Below, one piece after another: positions 1 through 26,896 of a stretch of 26,896 nucleotides of DNA. A model generated the notes under the pieces. It did no database searches. It saw only the letters and a program-made list of their open reading frames with translations, and was not told where the DNA came from. This DNA is from Paulinella micropora. Taxonomy: Eukaryota; Cercozoa; Imbricatea; Euglyphida. Within the stretch, counting starts at the first letter, position 1; each line of letters starts with the position of its first letter. Made by a program: the position numbers and the translations under genes. The stretch is taken from positions 575,732-602,627 of the forward strand of contig BJOX01000161.1 in the NCBI GenBank assembly GCA_009731375.1, in the 5' to 3' direction.

Positions 1-24
1 TAGATAGGTAGGTAGGTAGGTAGG

Positions 25-143
<119 letters not shown>

Positions 144-150
144 GCAGATA

Positions 151-228
151 GAGTTAATTGGCTTTAACGAAACACCGTGTAGGAGACTTGCAGCAGTGTG
201 TATGAGCTTGCTTACTCAGGTCATCAGA
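151..228 (+). repeat. 78-bp interspersed unit, copy 1
   Basis: The unit starts GAGTTAATTGGCTTTAACGA and ends GCTTACTCAGGTCATCAG, then runs into GATAGGATAGATAGATAGG. The reading frame is not shared between copies (one copy has GTGTGTATG, another GTGTATG), so it is not coding. Copies of this unit are found only within the GATA region of this window. Confidence 0.85.
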
Positions 229-306
229 TAGGATAGATAGATAGGATAGATAGGTAGGTATGTAGGTAGGTAGGTAGGTAGGTAGATAGGTAGGTAGGTA
301 GGTAGG

Positions 307-337
<31 letters not shown>

Positions 338-350
338 TTAGATAGATATT

Positions 351-445
<95 letters not shown>

Positions 446-496
446 GTAGATAGATAGATAGGTCGATAGATAGATAGATAGGTAGGTAGGTAGACA

Positions 497-573
497 GAGT
501 TAATTGGCTTTAACGAAACAACGTGTAGGAGACTTGCAGCAGTGTGTATGAGCTTGCTTACTCAGGTCATCAG
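497..573 (+). repeat. 78-bp interspersed unit, copy 2
   Basis: This is nearly identical to the unit at 151-228 and is followed by the same GATAGGATAGATAGATAGG junction, so the duplication included some of the adjoining microsatellite. Confidence 0.85.
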
Positions 574-681
574 ATAGGATAGATAGATAGGATAGGTAGG
601 TAGGTAGGTAGGTAGGTAGGTAGGTAGGTAGGTAGGTAGGTAGGCAGGTAGGCAGATATGATAGATAGGTAGGTAGGTAGG

Positions 682-798
<117 letters not shown>

Positions 799-894
799 CC
801 TACCTATCTACCTATCTACCTATCTACCTACCTACCTACCTACCTACCTACCTACCTACCTACCTACCTACCTATCTATCCTATCTATCCTATC

Positions 895-968
895 TGATGA
901 CCTGAGAAAGCAAGCTCATACACTGCTGCAAGTCTCCTACGCGGTGTTTCGTTAAAGCCAATTAACTC
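895..968 (-). repeat. 78-bp interspersed unit, copy 3 (inverted)
   Basis: This is the reverse complement of the units at 151, 497 and 1077. Together with the switch from GATA to TATC near 761 it forms an inverted repeat with the copy at 497-573. Confidence 0.85.
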
Positions 969-1009
969 TATCTATCTACCTATCTATCGATAGATAGATA
1001 GATAGATAT

Positions 1010-1065
<56 letters not shown>

Positions 1066-1076
1066 GTAGGCAGATA

Positions 1077-1151
1077 GAGTTAATTGGCTTTAACGAAACA
1101 CCGCGTAGGCGACTTGCAGCAGTGTATGAGCTTGCTTACTCAGGTCATCAG
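1077..1151 (+). repeat. 78-bp interspersed unit, copy 4
   Basis: This is the fourth copy of the GAGTTAATTGGCTTTAACGA unit. It differs from copy 1 by a few substitutions (CCGCGTAGGCGAC for CCGTGTAGGAGAC) and by loss of a GT. Confidence 0.85.
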
Positions 1152-1207
1152 ATAGGATAGATAGATAGGATAGATAGATAGGATAGATAGGTAGGTAGGT
1201 AGGTAGG

Positions 1208-1250
<43 letters not shown>

Positions 1251-1310
1251 GTAGATAGATAGATAGGTAGATAGATAGATACATAGATAGATAGATACAT
1301 AGATAGATAC

Positions 1311-1363
<53 letters not shown>

Positions 1364-1368
1364 CAGAC

Positions 1369-1446
<78 letters not shown>

Positions 1447-1484
1447 GCAGACAGATGAGGTTCTTAAATAGGTCAGCAGAGATG

Positions 1485-1565
<81 letters not shown>

Positions 1566-1612
1566 TAAAAATTTTACTTAACCAAACATCGCCTTGTGGA
1601 CCTGCCTGTGCG

Positions 1613-1613
1613 G

Positions 1614-1693
<80 letters not shown>

Positions 1694-1707
1694 ATCTATC
1701 TATCAAT

Positions 1708-1796
<89 letters not shown>

Positions 1797-1799
1797 GGT
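1613..1799. repeat. TATC tetranucleotide array upstream of the switch I exon
   Basis: This is a (TATC)n array with scattered TTTC variants. On the + strand it is pyrimidine-rich and ends at the splice acceptor of the exon at 1802, so it may serve as the polypyrimidine tract. Confidence 0.9.
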
Positions 1800-1801
1800 A
1801 G

Positions 1802-26852
<25,051 letters not shown>

Positions 26853-26896
26853 GTACATACATACATTACATTACATTACATTACATTACATTACAT
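26853..26896. repeat. ACATT pentanucleotide array at window end
   Basis: ACATACATAC passes into (ATTAC)n, which continues beyond the window. Confidence 0.9.

Noticed and set aside
1446-1486. RQMRFLN or QTDEVLK frames before AG|GTCAGC as an exon
   Set aside because: A plausible donor exists, but one frame is closed by TAG and the other has no recognisable kinesin match.
1584-1612. HRLVDLPVR peptide (CATCGCCTTGTGGACCTGCC onward) as a kinesin exon upstream of switch I
   Set aside because: It resembles the strand that precedes the ATxxN-SSRSH helix in kinesins, and its position fits, but there is no AG acceptor nearby and no convincing donor. Kept only as a lead.

Overview
This is a eukaryotic (nuclear) window: a spliced gene with phased introns lies among SINE-like elements and very long simple-sequence arrays. 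I cannot place the organism more closely. Nine runs of N (3151-3670, 7234-7260, 7774-8240, 10114-10123, 13487-13568, 18899-19133, 22831-23140, 24014-24023, 24734-24792) mark a scaffolded assembly. No bacterial-style genes, rRNA, functional tRNA or CRISPR array is visible. Nearly all long open frames here are translations of microsatellites and are not genes. The one gene I can support is a kinesin, on the + strand, partial at both ends, scattered as 15 short exons (mostly 33-62 nt) from 1802 to 26852. In order, the exons carry switch I (NIESSRSH), the following strand ([16 protein letters not shown]), switch II (KLNLVDLAGSE), the loop 11/helix 4 region ([10 protein letters not shown], then KLAEG), a long Asn/Ser/Gln-rich insert, HIPYRDSCLTK, ILRDSLGGNAK, VACVCPTANNIRETLRTVR, YASMAQ..KPK, then a neck and the start of a tail. 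From 1802 to 25874 the thirteen exons total 597 nt (199 codons) and every junction keeps phase, which is strong internal proof. The P-loop half of the motor must lie upstream of the window and the rest of the tail downstream. Introns by region: 1-5870 is mainly GATA/TATC tetranucleotide, with a 78-bp interspersed unit, a ~1.1 kb inverted element and a ~0.5 kb tandem duplication; 5908-7020 is trinucleotide (ATT, TTG, ATC, GTT); 7083-9115 is CT-rich with AT, CA and CG blocks; 9140-9885 is AGT/ACT; 10374-13702 is TATC/GATA; 13739-15130 is ACT then a ~900 bp CTT-rich polypyrimidine block; 15413-16710 is TTAC/TTTA; 16730-20055 holds a composite satellite-like element, SINE-like elements and an imperfect inverted repeat of about 1.5 kb; 20882-21784 is GATT; 22250-24936 again holds ATT arrays with SINEs and the composite element; 24990-25550 is TTTA; 25620-25835 is GTAT and GT. 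The most unusual feature is that at least seven kinesin exons have extra degraded partial copies ('echoes') embedded in the neighbouring microsatellite: switch I five times (perhaps six), switch II three times, TVTARTSQ three times, KLAEG twice, NQDG twice, YRDSCLTK seven times, DSLGGN twice. Most echoes keep only one splice site and several differ from the real exon only at synonymous positions. This looks like repeated copying of exon edges together with microsatellite, and I know of no standard name for it.
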